From NCBI RefSeq assembly GCF_000165505.1, contig NC_014632.1, positions 1,612,001 through 1,676,000 of the forward strand: a DNA stretch of 64,000 bases, given 5' to 3'. The notes below the pieces were generated by a model that made no database searches, was not told the DNA's origin, and saw nothing but the letters and a program-made list of their open reading frames with translations. The position numbers and the translations under genes are program-made. The stretch's first letter is position 1; the number at the start of each line of letters is the position of its first letter. Below, in pieces: positions 61,625 through 64,000 of the stretch. The DNA is from Ilyobacter polytropus DSM 2926 (GTDB taxonomy: Bacteria; Fusobacteriota; Fusobacteriia; Fusobacteriales; Fusobacteriaceae).

Positions 61625-62560
61625 CTATTCGTAACTTATTTGCGGATCAATAAATGCGTAAAGTATATCGACAAAGAGATTAACTATCACATAAACTCCT
61701 GCAAGCATGATAACCGCTCCAAAAACAAGAGGTTCGTCTCTACGAAATACTGCATCAATAGCAAGCCGACCTACACCAGGCCATGAAAATACAGTTTCAG
61801 TTAAAACAGCCCCTGAAAATATTGTGGCAACCTGGTTTCCTATATTTGTAACAATTGGAATCATGGCATTCTTTAAACCATGTACTATAATTATCTTCAT
61901 TTTTGTAAGACCCTTTGCCTTTGCCGTTCTCATATAATCCTGGTTGATAACATCTAGCATGGCAGAACGGGTTAGACGTGTTGTTGATGACATCAATACA
62001 AAGGATAAAGAAACACCAGGCAAAATGAAATTTTTAAATCCTCCTGTCCAGATATGTCCCCCATAACCAGATGCAGGTAATATCCCAAGTTTAACAGAAA
62101 AAATATACATCAGTATAATACCTGTAAAAAATACTGGGATAGATATTCCAAGTAGAGCTGTGGACATTGCTAAATAATCAAAAATTGAATTCCGTTTAAC
62201 TGCTGAAATTATACCTACCGGAACTGATACTAAAACAGCTAATATTATTGCAAAAAATCCCAACTCAAGAGTTGCAGGTAGTCTTTGTATAACGATCTTA
62301 ATTACATTATCCTTGTAATAAATTGATTTCAACTCTCCTGTAAAAAAATTTGTTATCATTTTTATATACTGAATATGTATCGGTTTATCTAAACCGTATT
62401 TTGCATTTACTTCGGCTATTGCTTGTTTAGTTGCATTTTCTCCAAGTAAAACTGTAGCTGTATCACCTGGTGCTGCCTTCATAATAAGGAATATTATCAA
62501 TGACGCTGAGAATAGTATTACAACAAGCATGAGAAGTCTTCTCATAATATAGTTCACCAT
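61625..62560 (-). CDS. oppB: Oligopeptide/dipeptide ABC transporter permease B
   Basis: A 311-residue permease: MRRLLMLVVILFSASLIIFLIM at the N-terminus (split over residues 6-28), GDTATVLLG, and the EAA loop DYMRTAKAKGLTKMKII (about 208). Six membrane helices. Follows oppA with an 83-nt gap holding a hairpin. ATG follows AGGGAG. Confidence 0.94.
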   Translation of the reverse strand: MVNYIMRRLLMLVVILFSASLIIFLIMKAAPGDTATVLLGENATKQAIAEVNAKYGLDKPIHIQYIKMITNFFTGELKSIYYKDNVIKIVIQRLPATLELGFFAIILAVLVSVPVGIISAVKRNSIFDYLAMSTALLGISIPVFFTGIILMYIFSVKLGILPASGYGGHIWTGGFKNFILPGVSLSFVLMSSTTRLTRSAMLDVINQDYMRTAKAKGLTKMKIIIVHGLKNAMIPIVTNIGNQVATIFSGAVLTETVFSWPGVGRLAIDAVFRRDEPLVFGAVIMLAGVYVIVNLFVDILYAFIDPQISYE

Positions 62561-62597
62561 AAGTTTTCTCCCTTTCTCGTAATTATATTAAAAAATA

Positions 62598-62623
62598 GAG
62601 ACTGCTTGGTTAAAAGCAGCCTC
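62598..62623 (-). terminator. Hairpin between oppA and oppB
   Basis: GAGGCTGCTT/AAGCAGTCTC stem (one mismatch) with a 6-nt loop, followed by TATTTTTT on the minus strand. Such partial terminators or 3' stabilisers commonly give excess binding protein over permease. Confidence 0.65.
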
Positions 62624-62643
62624 TTAAATGTTTATGACAAACC

Positions 62644-64000
62644 TTATTGTATATCCACATTATTTTCAGGTGTATATAAATATATATATCCCTGAGGCGA
62701 TGGCTTAAAATTCTTAACTTTATTAGTATGAACCACGTTGATATTTTTGAATATCAATGGAATATGAATATAATCCGTTCCGATTGCTTGTCTCATTGCC
62801 TTGACATACTCTACTTCTCTTTTAGCTATATCTGCTGTATTTCTACCGTTTACCAGTGCTTCATCGACCACTTTGTTTGAATATTTTGATCTATTTTGTT
62901 TACCTGCGTCAGTATGGAATAAAGCATATGTCCATCTATCAGGATCAGGCACAGAACCCCATCCAAGCAGATAAATTCCTGCTTTACCATCTTCTGTAGA
63001 TGGAAGTAAAGTTCCAAATTCAAGGGTTTGAACTTTTGGCTTGAATCCGTATTTAACTAAGCTCGATGCCATAGCTGTTGCTATTTTAGATCTAAAAGCA
63101 TCTTGAGGTGATAGAATAGGAATTTCCATTCCTTCTTTTAATACTCCTTCTGCTTTCAATTCATCAAACAAAGCCTTCGCCTTTGCTTCATCGTATGGAA
63201 GTGCTTTAGATTTCATGTATTCTTTATCATTTGAAAATACCACAGGAGGTATCCAAGAATACGCTCTCTCTCCTGTGCTACCATAAATTCCCTTTATTGC
63301 ACTGTCAAAATCAGTTGCATAGTATATGGCTTTTCGAAATCTCACATCAGAGTAAGGCTTTTGTACCGCTGAAAAACCAACATATTGAAATGACAGTCCA
63401 GGTGTCTGTTGAACTTCAAAATTTGAATCAGACTGAAAACTCATAATATCCTGAGGCAATAAACTAGATGCAAGGTCTATACCTCCGGACTTAAGCTCAA
63501 CAGAAGCTACTTCGGCTTTTGGTATAGGTCTAAATATTGCCTGGTCAAGATTTGGTTTTCCTAAAAAATAGTCTTCATTTTTTACAAGGGTAATATGATC
63601 GTCTGGAATCCATTCTTGAAATTTAAATGGTCCGGTCCCTATAGGATCTCTGTCAAAGGCTTCCATTCCGACTTCTGCAATATATTCAGACGGTAAAATT
63701 CCAAATTGTGGTGATCCAAGTAAAAGCATAAAAGATGCATATACATTTTTTAGCGTAAATTTGACAGTGTAGTTGTCAACTACTTGCACTGATTCAACAT
63801 CATTTAAATACTGCTTGCTGGCCGCTGCATTTGCAGGATCCATAATAGCTTCAATAGTAAATTTCACATCTTTTGCAGTCAGTTCCGTCCCATTGTGGAA
63901 TTTGACTCCTTTTCTCAAATAAAATGTGTATGTTTTTCCATCTTCTGATATTTCCCATTTTTCAGCAACTCCCGGAGCTGGCTTAGACACATCATCTTTG
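62644..64000 (-). CDS. oppA: Oligopeptide/dipeptide-binding protein, N-terminus beyond window
   Basis: At least 452 residues of an SBP_bac_5 family extracellular solute-binding protein, open to the right edge. Recognisable: PGVAEKWEISEDGKTYTFYLR (split), LRKGVKFHNGTELTAKDVKFTIEAI (read in two parts near the start), RDPIGTGPFKF (about 115), and WGSVPDPDRWTYALFH (about 353). The signal peptide/lipobox lies outside the window. Delivers peptides (or a related ligand such as nickel) to oppBC. Confidence 0.92.
   Translation of the reverse strand, partial: KDDVSKPAPGVAEKWEISEDGKTYTFYLRKGVKFHNGTELTAKDVKFTIEAIMDPANAAASKQYLNDVESVQVVDNYTVKFTLKNVYASFMLLLGSPQFGILPSEYIAEVGMEAFDRDPIGTGPFKFQEWIPDDHITLVKNEDYFLGKPNLDQAIFRPIPKAEVASVELKSGGIDLASSLLPQDIMSFQSDSNFEVQQTPGLSFQYVGFSAVQKPYSDVRFRKAIYYATDFDSAIKGIYGSTGERAYSWIPPVVFSNDKEYMKSKALPYDEAKAKALFDELKAEGVLKEGMEIPILSPQDAFRSKIATAMASSLVKYGFKPKVQTLEFGTLLPSTEDGKAGIYLLGWGSVPDPDRWTYALFHTDAGKQNRSKYSNKVVDEALVNGRNTADIAKREVEYVKAMRQAIGTDYIHIPLIFKNINVVHTNKVKNFKPSPQGYIYLYTPENNVDIQ

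Overview
The window is a stretch of low-GC bacterial chromosome that best fits the Fusobacteriota, probably an Ilyobacter/Propionigenium/Fusobacterium-type organism. This placement is an inference. It rests on AT-rich coding, Gram-negative outer-membrane genes (Kdo pathway kdsD, kdsA) beside clostridial-type features (disA-radA, RNase G, reverse rubrerythrin, MocR regulators, strong AGGAGG ribosome sites), and one very long fatty-acid/RNA-processing gene string. No phage, CRISPR array or intact insertion sequence is seen.

Layout. 1-2700: 5'-intact but edge-truncated copper ATPase (three metal-binding domains), a DUF1622 membrane protein and an unlisted 51-residue cysteine-rich protein. 2765-17057: a minus-strand string yceD-rpmF-plsX-fabH-fabD-fabG-acpP-fabF-rnc-radical SAM-rng-coaD-radA-disA-hflK-hflC, with promoters before yceD, fabD and acpP and a 30-bp palindrome between acpP and fabF. 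17247-20971: ychF, gpmI, tpiA. 21242-24678: compact housekeeping operon rluD-rnhB-yraN-zinc ribbon-comF-unknown. 24788-33378: lone kinase-like gene, reverse rubrerythrin, Na+/H+ antiporter-EIIA fusion, DUF1294, AspT/YidE-type transporter behind a structured leader, comM, BMP lipoprotein. 33681-34500: decayed rhodanese lipoprotein. 34630-39735: prs-glmU, LysR regulator, DUF2721, J-domain and TPR proteins. 40074-41833: infC-rpmI-rplT with an attenuator leader, then tRNA-Arg and tRNA-Ser. 41907-48287: DUF1858 redox protein behind an HcpR-like site, kdsD, kdsA, murE, ROK kinase, M32 carboxypeptidase. 48369-49702: trpS with a leader-peptide attenuator. 49752-54379: small membrane protein, radical SAM, HD protein, TruA-KH fusion, thymidine kinase-BioD fusion. 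54596-58429: cyuA and a divergent MocR regulator bracketed by two direct copies of a ~440-bp non-coding repeat. 58541-64000: oppF-D-C-B-A, with oppA cut by the window edge.

How it fits together. Most of the window is housekeeping: lipid, ribosome, cell-wall and LPS precursor supply. The most notable item is at 48369-48643. A consensus promoter is followed by a 16-codon leader ORF with three Trp codons (W-I-H-W-W), mutually exclusive hairpins and an intrinsic terminator, all directly before trpS. This reads as ribosome-mediated tryptophan attenuation of a tRNA synthetase. Other items worth attention are the Tdk-BioD and TruA-KH fusions, a GTAAC-N4-GTTAC site placed at -41.5 of a hybrid-cluster-associated redox gene, the infC leader (AUU start inside an attenuator-controlled operon), the structured leader before the AspT-like transporter, and the repeat-flanked cyuA/mocR cassette.
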